From: Peptoniphilus sp.
Lineage (GTDB): Bacteria > Bacillota > Clostridia > Tissierellales > Peptoniphilaceae
Direction: 5' to 3'
DNA: 23,956 bases
Assembly (NCBI GenBank): GCA_029983555.1
Contig: JASBZH010000016.1
Span: forward strand, 1-23,956
Shown here: positions 16,184 through 23,875 of the stretch, in pieces
Layout: each line of letters opens with the position of its first letter
Numbering within the stretch: position 1 is the stretch's first letter
The notes under the pieces: model-generated
What the model was told of the DNA's origin: nothing
Database searches by the model: none
The model's input: only the letters and a program-made list of their open reading frames with translations
Translations under genes and position numbers: made by a program

Positions 16184-16874
16184 TTGTGATAAATAATTTT
16201 ATTAAATAAAAACTTATTGATTTTAAGTGACTTTTATTTTTCTATTTAATTTTTTGAAGTATATCTTATTAATTTAGCATTTTTATTGATTAAAAAAATA
16301 TTTTAATTCAATTTATTCTTTGAATTTCTTAAAAGATCATTAAGGTTAACTTATTTTAAAATCTCTATTTAATATATTTTATGTGATAATTAAATTTTTT
16401 ATAACTATATATTTACTATTTAAAAATTATATACTGTGGATAAAACATTTTCAAAAATCAAAATGACGACTTAGAAATTCTATAAATTTTATTTGTAAAT
16501 ATTCTTAAATTTATTTTTAAAACAGATTAAAGAAGTGTATCTCAAAATAAATTTATTGATTTATCACAGCTAATTATAGGATAATATAAAGACATATTTA
16601 GACAATATTACATAGTATGCAAACAAGACTGTTTAAATATACTTTACAATAGTAGAGAAAAGTCGAACTTTAAATAATTTTAAAAATAATTTGTAAAATT
16701 TATATAAATTTATCATGCAAATTTAGCTATAGTGTCGATAACTGATACTATGATAAAGTGCCAAACTCTAGTATCATAGACTTTTTCTATAAATATAGTA
16801 TTCAATAATTACTATAACAAATTTTATTATCAATAAATCTTGATATTCAAGGGATTTTTATAACAATATCCTCC
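16184..16874. other. Very AT-rich intergenic region between the two transporter operons
   Basis: No credible coding sequence is seen. A promoter-like pair (TTGATT 16556-16561, 18-base spacer, GATAAT 16580-16585) and a terminator-like hairpin (16748-16785) bracket about 190 bases that could be a small RNA. Otherwise the stretch is A/T-rich without clear repeats. Confidence 0.45.
16744..16785 (+). terminator. Terminator-like hairpin with two alternative pairings
   Basis: CTATGATA (16748-16755) pairs with TATCATAG (16772-16779), followed by ACTTTTT. Alternatively GATACTA (16744-16750) pairs with TAGTATC (16769-16775). The two pairings exclude each other. It could end an upstream small transcript or act as an attenuator before operon 2. 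Confidence 0.4.
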
Positions 16875-16903
16875 TTTAATTTTATAAATTATTCTGATAT
16901 AAT
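16875..16903 (+). promoter_or_regulatory. Promoter of peptide transporter operon 2
   Basis: Extended -10 TGA-TATAAT (16895-16903), with a weak -35 TTTAAT (16875-16880) at a 17-base spacing. The block TCTGATATAATTTAT (16893-16907) is identical to that of operon 1, and the preceding CTCCTTT is shared as well. Confidence 0.7.
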
Positions 16904-16975
16904 TTATTTAACAACAATTTTACAAGGAATGACATTATATATTAATTAGAACCATATACAATTTGGCATAATATT

Positions 16976-17007
16976 TACAAATGTTTTCCTTGAAAGTGAT
17001 AGGAGGA
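16976..17007 (+). promoter_or_regulatory. Leader element with possible RBS-sequestering hairpin, operon 2
   Basis: TACAAATGTTTTCCT (16976-16990) matches the operon 1 leader exactly. UUUUCCU (16984-16990) can pair with the AGGAGGA ribosome-binding site (17001-17007) over 7 bp around a 10-nt loop. The ATG at 16981 is in frame with the binding protein but has no ribosome-binding site of its own. Confidence 0.45.
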
Positions 17008-17013
17008 ATTATC

Positions 17014-18696
17014 ATGAAAAAGAGAACGTTATTATTAGCTTTGTTGCTGTGCTTATTTGCATTTACAGCATGTGGCAAAGGCGAAGAAAAATCTGCAAAT
17101 TCAAATGCAGCCTCAGCAGAAGCTGGTGGAGAAATTGATAAAGATCAATATTATATGGGTCTAATAGGTGCAGAACCTACTACACTTGATGCTCAAGCTG
17201 GACAAGATTCATATGGCAGAACTATTATCGAAAATGTATACGAACCACTTGTACAAATTCACGAAACTGGCGAAAACAAACTTGAAGTTGAACCAGCTGG
17301 TGCTGAAAGCTACGATGTTTCTGAAGACGGAACTGTTTATACTTTCCACCTAAGAGATTTCAACTGGGAAGATGGACAACCTGTAACTGCAGGCGACTAT
17401 GAATATGGTATTAAGAGAGCAGCTGATCCTAATACTGCAGCAGAAGCAGCATTTTTATTAGAGCCAATTAAAAACTTTATTCAAGTTAACTCAGGCGAGA
17501 TGTCAGTAGATGAACTTGGAGTAAAAGCTATAGATGATAAAACTCTAGAAATCACTCTAGAAAATCCAGCAGAATATTTTATTAAAATAGTTCCTTACAG
17601 AGTAATGTATCCACAACGTAAAGACATGGTTGAAAAATATGGAGACCAATTTGGTTCAAGCGTTGACGGAATCATAAGCTGTGGACCTTTCAAAGTTACT
17701 GATTGGACTCACAACGCTGAACTTAATTTAGTTAAAAATGATTCTTACTGGAATGCAGACAATATTAAAATTGAAAAAGCAAATTATAGAATTTCAAACG
17801 ACATCAACACTACAGGTAATGCGTTTGAAGTTGGAGAAGTCGATGCAATGTCAACATCAATTAAAGAATGGACAGATAGACTTGATAACAAAGAGGGAAC
17901 TCACTGGGTACCTTTTGTAAGACCAACTCTTGATTTTATGACAATAAATACTGAAGATAAATTAATGTCAAACCAAAAAATTCGTCAAGCAATTCAAGTT
18001 GCTCTTGATAGAGATGGACTTAACAAACAAGTTTATGCAGGAGTAAACACTGACTGTACTGGTTGGGTACCTCCAACAGTTAACTTGGGAGAAAAACCAT
18101 ATGCTGATCAAATTGGTTTTGAACCACTAACTGATCTTATTAAATCTGTAAAAGATCCAAAGGCTTTATTTGTTGAAGGACTTAAAGAACTTGGCATGGA
18201 TCCAGATCCATCAAAAGTTACTTTAGAATACAAAGTTTCTAACACAAGTGACCTTAAAGCTGCTAACGAATATATCCAAGCTAATTTAAAAGAAGCTCTT
18301 GGCGTAAATGTAAATATTGTTACATTAGAATGGCCAATTCTTTCAAGTGATATGGATAAAGGAAACTTCCAAATCGCATACTCTGCATGGTCAACTGATT
18401 ATGACGACCCATACGCTATGCTAAGTCTTTTCATGAAAGGCGCAGGAGTTCTTACTACAAACTGGACTGATCCTGAATTTGACAAATTAGTTAAAGAAGC
18501 CTCTCAAACTAGTGATTTAGAAGAATCTGCTAAAAAATATGGCGAAGCTGAAAAAATCTTAATAGATGCTTCTCCAGTTATTCCAATTGCAAATGTAACT
18601 CACCACAAATTCAGATATGACTATCTAAAAGGACTTCCAGTATCAGAACTTGATACAACAGGTTTAAGATATGTTTATACTGAAGGTAGAAACTAA
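17014..18696 (+). CDS. oppA: Peptide ABC transporter substrate-binding lipoprotein (OppA-type)
   Basis: A 560-residue extracellular lipoprotein of the family 5 binding proteins, closer in length and sequence to OppA (oligopeptides) than the operon 1 protein. The signal peptide ends in FTAC (Cys20), a slightly unusual lipobox with Phe at -3. Family marks are LIGAEPTTLDAQAG, VYEPLVQ, FNWEDGQPVTAGDYEYGIKR, GIISCGPFKV, NQKIRQAIQVALDRDGL and AYSAWSTDYDDPYAMLSLF. ATG 17014 is chosen because AGGAGGA is six bases upstream and the signal peptide then starts MKKRT; the in-frame ATG at 16981 would add MFSLKVIGGII and has no ribosome-binding site. A GC-rich hairpin follows the stop. Confidence 0.9.
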   Translation: MKKRTLLLALLLCLFAFTACGKGEEKSANSNAASAEAGGEIDKDQYYMGLIGAEPTTLDAQAGQDSYGRTIIENVYEPLVQIHETGENKLEVEPAGAESYDVSEDGTVYTFHLRDFNWEDGQPVTAGDYEYGIKRAADPNTAAEAAFLLEPIKNFIQVNSGEMSVDELGVKAIDDKTLEITLENPAEYFIKIVPYRVMYPQRKDMVEKYGDQFGSSVDGIISCGPFKVTDWTHNAELNLVKNDSYWNADNIKIEKANYRISNDINTTGNAFEVGEVDAMSTSIKEWTDRLDNKEGTHWVPFVRPTLDFMTINTEDKLMSNQKIRQAIQVALDRDGLNKQVYAGVNTDCTGWVPPTVNLGEKPYADQIGFEPLTDLIKSVKDPKALFVEGLKELGMDPDPSKVTLEYKVSNTSDLKAANEYIQANLKEALGVNVNIVTLEWPILSSDMDKGNFQIAYSAWSTDYDDPYAMLSLFMKGAGVLTTNWTDPEFDKLVKEASQTSDLEESAKKYGEAEKILIDASPVIPIANVTHHKFRYDYLKGLPVSELDTTGLRYVYTEGRN

Positions 18697-18705
18697 ATAA
18701 GAATT

Positions 18706-18730
18706 ATAAGGGGGCCGCGAGCCCCCATAT
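18706..18730 (+). other. GC-rich intercistronic hairpin, operon 2
   Basis: GGGGGC (18710-18715) pairs with GCCCCC (18721-18726) around CGCGA. After an A-A mismatch the stem continues ATA with TAT. No T-run follows, so it is more likely a 3' stabilising element for the oppA message than a full terminator. It holds the same place as the hairpin of operon 1. Confidence 0.75.
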
Positions 18731-18751
18731 TACAATAAGGAGAGAAAAGAA

Positions 18752-19684
18752 GTGCTTAAATATATCGCTAAAAGAATAGTCTATATGGTGATAACTCTTT
18801 TTATAATCACCACCATGACTTTTTTCATGATGCACAGCATTCAGGGCGATCCTCTTGCCGCAATGGGAAGGACACTACCTGAGCAAACTAGAGAAAATTA
18901 TAAGAAGAAATATGGACTAGACAAATCTACATCTGAACAATATAAAATATTTTTAAAAAATGCAGTAGTTAATAAAGACCTAGGCTCTTCATATAAATAT
19001 CCAGGTAGAGAAGTAACACAAACTATTAAAGAAACTGCACCAGTATCTGGAAGAATTGGTGGACAAGCCATGGTAATAGGTCTTATAGTAGGAATTACTT
19101 TTGGAGTTATTGCTGCATTAAATAGAGGAAAACTGCCGGATAGTATTATTAGGGTTATTGCTATTTTAGGTATAACAATACCTGTTTTTATCATGGGTGC
19201 ACTTTTGCAGTACCTCTTTGCAACAAAACTTAGATGGGTTCCGACTTCTGGATGGGGCGGAGGAAGTTTTAAATACACAATCCTTCCATCTATTGCAATG
19301 TGCTTTGGCTCAATAGCTACATACGCGAGATATATGAGAAGTAATGTACTAGAAGTTTTGAGCGAAGATTATATCTTAACTGCTCAAGCAAAGGGAGTTT
19401 CAAGATTTAATATTATAAGAAAACACGTTATTAGAAATGCAATTTTACCAGTTATTACAATTATTGGACCACAAATTGTTGGCATTTTCGTCGGCTCATT
19501 TGTTATTGAGAAGATGTTTAGTATTCCAGGACTTGGTTTTTATTTTGTAAGTTCTATTCAAAATAGAGACTATCCAATGATAATTGGAAACACAATTTTC
19601 TACGCATTTTTATTCTTAGTTATTCAACTTGTTGTAGATATTGTATATGGAATAGTTGACCCTAGAATTAAATTTACGGAGTAA
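18752..19684 (+). CDS. oppB: Oligopeptide ABC transporter permease (OppB-type)
   Basis: A 310-residue membrane permease. The N terminus LKYIAKRIVYMVITLFIITT with IQGDPLAAMG is the OppB/DppB signature, and the EAA-like loop is DYILTAQAKGVSRFNIIRKH followed by RNAILP. The protein ends DPRIKFTE, as DppB-type proteins do. The GTG at 18752 is the start, with AAGGAGA eight bases upstream. It begins 55 bases after oppA, beyond the GC-rich hairpin. It forms the channel with the OppC-type permease that follows almost immediately. Confidence 0.93.
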   Translation: MLKYIAKRIVYMVITLFIITTMTFFMMHSIQGDPLAAMGRTLPEQTRENYKKKYGLDKSTSEQYKIFLKNAVVNKDLGSSYKYPGREVTQTIKETAPVSGRIGGQAMVIGLIVGITFGVIAALNRGKLPDSIIRVIAILGITIPVFIMGALLQYLFATKLRWVPTSGWGGGSFKYTILPSIAMCFGSIATYARYMRSNVLEVLSEDYILTAQAKGVSRFNIIRKHVIRNAILPVITIIGPQIVGIFVGSFVIEKMFSIPGLGFYFVSSIQNRDYPMIIGNTIFYAFLFLVIQLVVDIVYGIVDPRIKFTE

Positions 19685-19688
19685 TGAT

Positions 19689-20618
19689 ATGGAAAAGACA
19701 AATTATGAATTAAACAGAAATGACTTCGAGAGAATATCAAATGACCAAAAAGATTCTGAGTTTATCGGACGTCCAATCGTTACTTATTGGTCCGATGCTT
19801 GGAGAAGATTTAAGAAAAATAAACTCGCTTTATTTTCTCTTGGACTTCTTGGAGTGATAATCATTCTTGTAATCTTTGGACCATATATAAATAATTACAG
19901 TTTTGATGCCGTAGTTGGACCGTCAAATGCAAAGCCAAGTTCAGAATTTTGGTTTGGAACTGATGATATAGGTCGTGACATCTTTACTAGACTTTGGAAA
20001 GGTGGACGTGTATCTATTGTAATAGGTATTGTTGGAGCTTTAATAGGAACAGTAGTCGGAGGAATTTACGGAGCAATTTCTGGTTACTTTGGTGGAAGAG
20101 TGGACACAATAATGATGAGAATTGTAGAAATACTTTACTCAATTCCTTATCTTCTTCTAGTAATCATAATAAGACTTGCTTTTAATGATACTGGTTACGG
20201 TTCACTTATCTTAGCGATGACAATTACAGGATGGTGCGGACTTGCAAGACTTGTGAGGGGACAAATTTTATCTCTTAAAGAGCAAGACTTTGTACTTGCA
20301 GCAAGAGCCCTTGGAGTTTCAGATAGGGATATTATCTTAAATCATTTATTGCCAAATACTTTAAATGTTATTTTAGTTTCAATATCTTTTGATGTACCAG
20401 GATATATTTTTAGTGAGGCATTTTTAAGTTACTTGGGACTTGGAGTTCAGCCTCCAAACACTTCTTGGGGTGCTATGGCATCTGCTGCACAAACTAAATT
20501 TTTATTCTATCCATACCAATTATTCTTCCCAGGATTTATGATTGCACTTACAATGCTTTGCTTTACTTTAATTGGTGACGGATTAAGAGATGCACTTGAC
20601 CCAAGTCTTAGAGATTAA
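19689..20618 (+). CDS. oppC: Oligopeptide ABC transporter permease (OppC-type)
   Basis: A 309-residue permease with a cytoplasmic N-terminal tail of about 45 residues followed by WRRFKKNKLALFSLGLLGV, the family's pre-membrane signature. Further on are FWFGTDDIGRDIFTRLWKGG, seen as GTDDIGRDIFTRL, and the EAA loop DFVLAARALGVSDRDI. It ends GDGLRDALDPSLRD. ATG 19689 is preferred over the upstream frame opening at 19656 because GGAG lies eight bases upstream; the longer version would also overlap oppB by 29 bases. It starts 4 bases after oppB, and its stop overlaps an unused ATG at 20618. Confidence 0.93.
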   Translation: MEKTNYELNRNDFERISNDQKDSEFIGRPIVTYWSDAWRRFKKNKLALFSLGLLGVIIILVIFGPYINNYSFDAVVGPSNAKPSSEFWFGTDDIGRDIFTRLWKGGRVSIVIGIVGALIGTVVGGIYGAISGYFGGRVDTIMMRIVEILYSIPYLLLVIIIRLAFNDTGYGSLILAMTITGWCGLARLVRGQILSLKEQDFVLAARALGVSDRDIILNHLLPNTLNVILVSISFDVPGYIFSEAFLSYLGLGVQPPNTSWGAMASAAQTKFLFYPYQLFFPGFMIALTMLCFTLIGDGLRDALDPSLRD

Positions 20619-20629
20619 TGGAGGTAATT

Positions 20630-21655
20630 ATGAGTAATATAAACATTGACAAAAAAGTTTTAGACGTAGAAAATCTCCATGTATCTTTTCACACCTATCT
20701 TGGAGAAGTTAAGGCAGTAAGGGGAGTGTCTTTTAATTTAAAAGAGGGAGAAACTCTTGCACTTGTTGGTGAAAGTGGATGTGGAAAAACTGTATGTTCA
20801 AAGTCAATTCTTAGAATATTGCCAAAAAACTCTGCCGAGATTAAAAAAGGATCTAAGATAATTTTTAACGGCGAAGATGTTCTTGCGATGAATAAGAAGA
20901 GATTAAAGGCCTACAGAGGCGAAGATGTTTCCATGATATTTCAAGATCCAATGACTTCTCTTAACCCAACTACAAAAATTGGAAAACAAATTACAGAATC
21001 TCTTTTGATGCACACAAAGATGAACAAAAAAGAAGCAAAAGAAGAGGCCATTAGACTTTTAGAACTTGTAAATATTCCAAATCCAAAGGAGAGAATAAAT
21101 CAATATCCATTTGAACTCTCAGGCGGACTTAGACAGCGTGTAATGATTGCAATTGCACTTGCCTGCAATCCAAAAATTCTTTTGGCAGACGAGCCAACTA
21201 CAGCTCTTGATGTGACTGTACAGGCACAAATTCTAAATCTTCTCTCAGAACTTAAAGATAAGAAGAACACAGCAATTGTTCTTGTAACTCACGATCTTGG
21301 TGTAGTTGCAGACTTTGCCGATAGAATTTTAATTATGTATGCTGGGGAAGTTATGGAAGAGGGAACTGTAAGAGAAATATTTAAAGATCCTAACCATCCA
21401 TATACTCAAGCTCTTTTAAAATCTGTGCCAAGACTCGATACAGAATTTAAACAAGAACTTTATTCTTTGGGAGGAACACCTCCAGATCTTTTGCTAGAAA
21501 TAAAAGGATGCCCATTTGTAGACAGATGTAAATATGCTATGAATATTTGCAGAAAGAGAAAACCTGAAAAGACAGTTTTTTCAGACACTCATATATCTTT
21601 TTGTTGGAGAAATCATCCTTATGCCAAGGAAGTTTCTAAAGAGATGGGAGAGTGA
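20630..21655 (+). CDS. oppD: Oligopeptide ABC transporter ATPase (OppD-type)
   Basis: A 341-residue ATP-binding subunit. Walker A is GESGCGKT, the signature is LSGGL, and Walker B is ILLADEPTTALDV with VTHDLGVVA after it. The C-terminal extension has the canonical spacing C-x5-C-x6-C and a later FCW, like E. coli DppD; it lacks the extra central cysteine present in the other three ATPases of the window. ATG 20630 is the start, because GGAGGT is four bases upstream; the ATG at 20618 overlaps the oppC stop and has no ribosome-binding site. Confidence 0.94.
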   Translation: MSNINIDKKVLDVENLHVSFHTYLGEVKAVRGVSFNLKEGETLALVGESGCGKTVCSKSILRILPKNSAEIKKGSKIIFNGEDVLAMNKKRLKAYRGEDVSMIFQDPMTSLNPTTKIGKQITESLLMHTKMNKKEAKEEAIRLLELVNIPNPKERINQYPFELSGGLRQRVMIAIALACNPKILLADEPTTALDVTVQAQILNLLSELKDKKNTAIVLVTHDLGVVADFADRILIMYAGEVMEEGTVREIFKDPNHPYTQALLKSVPRLDTEFKQELYSLGGTPPDLLLEIKGCPFVDRCKYAMNICRKRKPEKTVFSDTHISFCWRNHPYAKEVSKEMGE

Positions 21656-21659
21656 TTAT

Positions 21660-22622
21660 ATGGAAAATAAAGAAGTTTTAATTAAAGTAGATAAATTGCA
21701 AAAAAAGTTTGACGTTGGAAAGAAAAAGTTAACTGCCGTTGACGATGTGTCCTTCGATATTTATAAGACTGAGACTCTCGGACTTGTAGGAGAAAGTGGT
21801 TGCGGAAAAACTACTTGTGGTAGAACTATACTTGGCCTTCACAAAAAGACAGGCGGACACGTATACTACGAGGGAGTCGAAGTTTCCGAAATTAAAAAGA
21901 GAAAGGACATAAAAGATTTTAAGAAAAAGGCTCAGATAATTTTTCAAGACCCATATTCATCTCTTGATCCACGTATGACTATTGAAGATATTATAGCTGA
22001 AGGAATTAGAGTTCACTTTCCAAAAATGAAGGATGCAGAAATTCACAACAGAGTTTCTGAACTTTTAAAGATGGTAGGACTTAATGCTGAGCATGGCGCA
22101 AGATTTCCTCAAGAACTTTCAGGTGGACAGAGACAGAGAATTGGAATTGCAAGGGCACTTGCCGTTGAGCCAGAATTTATCGTCTGTGACGAGCCGATTT
22201 CTGCGCTTGACGTGTCAATTCAAGCTCAAGTAGTCAATCTTTTAATTAAATTACAAAGAGAACTGGGACTAACTTATTTATTTATTTCCCACGACCTTTC
22301 AATGGTAAAACACATATCTGATAGGATCGGAGTAATGTATCTTGGATCTATTGTGGAACTTGCTGATAAAGAGTCGATATACGGCGAGCCACTTCATCCA
22401 TATACACAGGCACTTATATCCGTAATACCGATTCCAGATCCTGACGCTGGAATTAAGGACAGAACACCACTTAAAGGAGAAATTCCATCTCCAATTGATT
22501 TGCCAGTAGGATGTAAATTCCAATCACGCTGTGTAAAGTGTATGGAAATTTGTAAAGAAAGCGTGCCGCCACTTAAAGAAGTTAAGCCGGGACACTTTGT
22601 TGCATGCCATTTATTTGACTAA
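21660..22622 (+). CDS. oppF: Oligopeptide ABC transporter ATPase (OppF-type)
   Basis: A 320-residue ATP-binding subunit. Walker A is GESGCGKT, the signature is a canonical LSGGQ, and Walker B is FIVCDEPISALDV. The C terminus has C-x5-C-x2-C-x3-C and ends GHFVACHLFD, almost the same as the operon 1 DppF (GHFVACHLYD), which suggests that the two proteins are paralogues. ATG 21660 is chosen (GGGAGAG upstream); the frame open from 21621 would overlap oppD by 35 bases. It is the last gene of operon 2 and is followed by a terminator. Confidence 0.94.
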   Translation: MENKEVLIKVDKLQKKFDVGKKKLTAVDDVSFDIYKTETLGLVGESGCGKTTCGRTILGLHKKTGGHVYYEGVEVSEIKKRKDIKDFKKKAQIIFQDPYSSLDPRMTIEDIIAEGIRVHFPKMKDAEIHNRVSELLKMVGLNAEHGARFPQELSGGQRQRIGIARALAVEPEFIVCDEPISALDVSIQAQVVNLLIKLQRELGLTYLFISHDLSMVKHISDRIGVMYLGSIVELADKESIYGEPLHPYTQALISVIPIPDPDAGIKDRTPLKGEIPSPIDLPVGCKFQSRCVKCMEICKESVPPLKEVKPGHFVACHLFD

Positions 22623-22640
22623 TAATTTTATAAATATGAG

Positions 22641-22674
22641 GACAGCTCTAGTCGAAAGAGCTGTCTTTATTTTT
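22641..22674 (+). terminator. Terminator of transporter operon 2
   Basis: A perfect 9-bp stem, GACAGCTCT (22641-22649) with AGAGCTGTC (22657-22665), has a 7-nt loop and is followed by TTTATTTTT. Confidence 0.92.
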
Positions 22675-22819
22675 ATAAAACACATTTAGTGAACGAAAAG
22701 TAAAAATATTTGTTAATATTAAGCGACTTGTTACCTATTTTGTCATCATTTTAAATGAATTATAACTCTATTTAATAGTTTTGTAAACATTTGCACAAAT
22801 TCTTTTTACATTTTGGGTA

Positions 22820-22825
22820 TATAAT
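22820..22825 (+). promoter_or_regulatory. Probable -10 box of the FIVAR-like protein gene
   Basis: TATAAT lies 31 bases before the ATG at 22857, but no good -35 is found at the right spacing. A small dyad ATTTG-CA-CAAAT (22789-22800) sits just upstream. Confidence 0.4.
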
Positions 22826-22856
22826 CCATATTAGATAAAAAATTTGGAGGGATATT

Positions 22857-23189
22857 ATGAATAATAAAAATAAAATTATAGGAATTTCACTTGTAGGATT
22901 AATGATGGCACTACCTATCACTGGAGTTTTAGCTAATGGAAATGTAGATAGCAAAAAAGACACTGCGGTTGAAACAAAAGGTTACACTAAAGATCAAGTA
23001 GCAGATGCAAGATTTGCTCTACAAGAAGCTAGATTAAAATTATCCTCAGATTATAAATCTTTATTAAAAGAAGAAATCTCAAAAGAAAATATAATTAGAG
23101 AATCTAAAAACTATGTGGCTGCAGATTCAAAAGTAAGCGCAGATTACGAAAAAGAACTATACAATGCAAAAAAAACTTTTAAAAGATGA
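22857..23189 (+). CDS. Secreted FIVAR-like repeat protein, N-terminal part (frameshifted)
   Basis: This frame encodes a 110-residue product: a Sec signal peptide (basic MNNKNK, hydrophobic core IIGISLVGLMMALPITGV, cleavage near VLA-NG) and the first FIVAR-like repeat up to the AAAAAAAA run at 23168-23175, where it stops after four off-frame residues (TFKR). GGAGGG precedes the ATG by six bases, so translation starts here. The repeat reading continues in the next frame from 23164. With seven A rather than eight, the two would form one protein of 321 residues. FIVAR-like three-helix repeats occur in matrix-binding surface proteins of Gram-positive bacteria; here no LPxTG, SLH or lipid anchor is seen. 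It may be a pseudogene, a phase-variable gene or a sequencing error. Confidence 0.8.
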   Translation: MNNKNKIIGISLVGLMMALPITGVLANGNVDSKKDTAVETKGYTKDQVADARFALQEARLKLSSDYKSLLKEEISKENIIRESKNYVAADSKVSADYEKELYNAKKTFKR

Positions 23190-23820
23190 AAAGATAGATA
23201 AAGAAAAATTAGAAACTGCACTAAATTCACTTCGCGATGCAGAGAAAAAACTTATTTCAAATTATAAGACAGCTCTTTTAAACGAAGTTAAATTTGCAAA
23301 GACATTTATGAAATCAGATATTTATAAAAACGCAGAAATTGAAAAGAGCACTAATTACAATACAGCTCTTGGAATTGCAAAGTCAACACTTAAAGACGGA
23401 GAAGCAACTGAAGAAGACTACAAAACTGACCTTTTAAACTTATTAGATGAAAGATATTCTATGGACACAACTTTAAACTTTAAAGAAGATTTATCTAAAG
23501 AAGTTGAAAAAGAATCAGAAGTATTAAAATCAGAAGCATTTAAAAAAGCTCCAATCGAATTTCAATCAGATTATGTAAATTCAATAAAAGAAGCAAAAGA
23601 ATTGCTTGAAAATAAAAAAGCAAATAGTAAGGACTTTGACGCAGCTCTATTTAACATTAAAGATGCAAAGAGATTTTTAGGTATTAGCGAAAATGCACTT
23701 TTAAAAGAAGAAGTAAAATTAAGTGATGAAGTAAAATCTTCAAAAGAATATGAAAATGCAACAAAAATGGACAAATCAAATTATGAAAAAGCTCTTAAAG
23801 ATGCAAGAGAAGTTTTAAGA
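23103..23820 (+). repeat. About 3.5 FIVAR-like coding repeats
   Basis: The repeat starts fall at 23103, 23311, 23527 and 23734, a period of 207-216 bases (69-72 residues). Each holds a core of about 50 residues (Y-x-x-A..., Y-x-x-x-L/I-x-x-A-K, then a second helix) and a linker of about 20. The units have diverged at DNA level, so they are old repeats and not a recent tandem expansion. Confidence 0.65.
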
Positions 23821-23823
23821 TAA
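23164..23823 (+). CDS. FIVAR-like repeat protein, C-terminal part (frameshifted)
   Basis: This is the continuation, in a second frame, of the secreted repeat protein. The first ATG (23164) has no ribosome-binding site and lies inside a repeat, so it is probably not an independent start. It contains the rest of repeat 1, two whole repeats and a final half repeat. The helical pattern recurs as SKNYVAADSKVSADYEKEL, KSDIYKNAEIEKSTNYNTAL, SEAFKKAPIEFQSDYVNSIK and SSKEYENATKMDKSNYEKAL, each (except the last) followed by a helix ending in AL-x2-L-x-DA or a similar form. The protein is rich in Lys and Glu and has no cysteine or wall anchor. It stops after half a repeat, so it may have been shortened by recombination. 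A terminator follows. Confidence 0.65.
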   Translation: MQKKLLKDEKIDKEKLETALNSLRDAEKKLISNYKTALLNEVKFAKTFMKSDIYKNAEIEKSTNYNTALGIAKSTLKDGEATEEDYKTDLLNLLDERYSMDTTLNFKEDLSKEVEKESEVLKSEAFKKAPIEFQSDYVNSIKEAKELLENKKANSKDFDAALFNIKDAKRFLGISENALLKEEVKLSDEVKSSKEYENATKMDKSNYEKALKDAREVLR

Positions 23824-23849
23824 ACAAAATTATAATTTAATATTAGAAG

Positions 23850-23875
23850 ATGGATGCTTATAGCATCCATTTTTT
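23850..23875 (+). terminator. Terminator of the FIVAR-like protein gene
   Basis: A perfect 8-bp stem, ATGGATGC (23850-23857) with GCATCCAT (23863-23870), has a TTATA loop followed by TTTTT. Confidence 0.92.

Noticed and set aside
16981..17013. Longer start for the operon 2 binding protein (MFSLKVIGG...)
   Set aside because: No ribosome-binding site upstream; the strong AGGAGGA serves ATG 17014, which gives a proper lipoprotein signal.
22789..22800. ATTTG-CA-CAAAT dyad as an operator
   Set aside because: Arms of five mostly A/T bases are too short to support without a second copy.
23164..23190. Programmed -1 frameshift at the A-run
   Set aside because: A AAA AAA-type sites promote -1 shifts, but joining these frames needs +1 (or loss of one A), so DNA or RNA slippage fits better.
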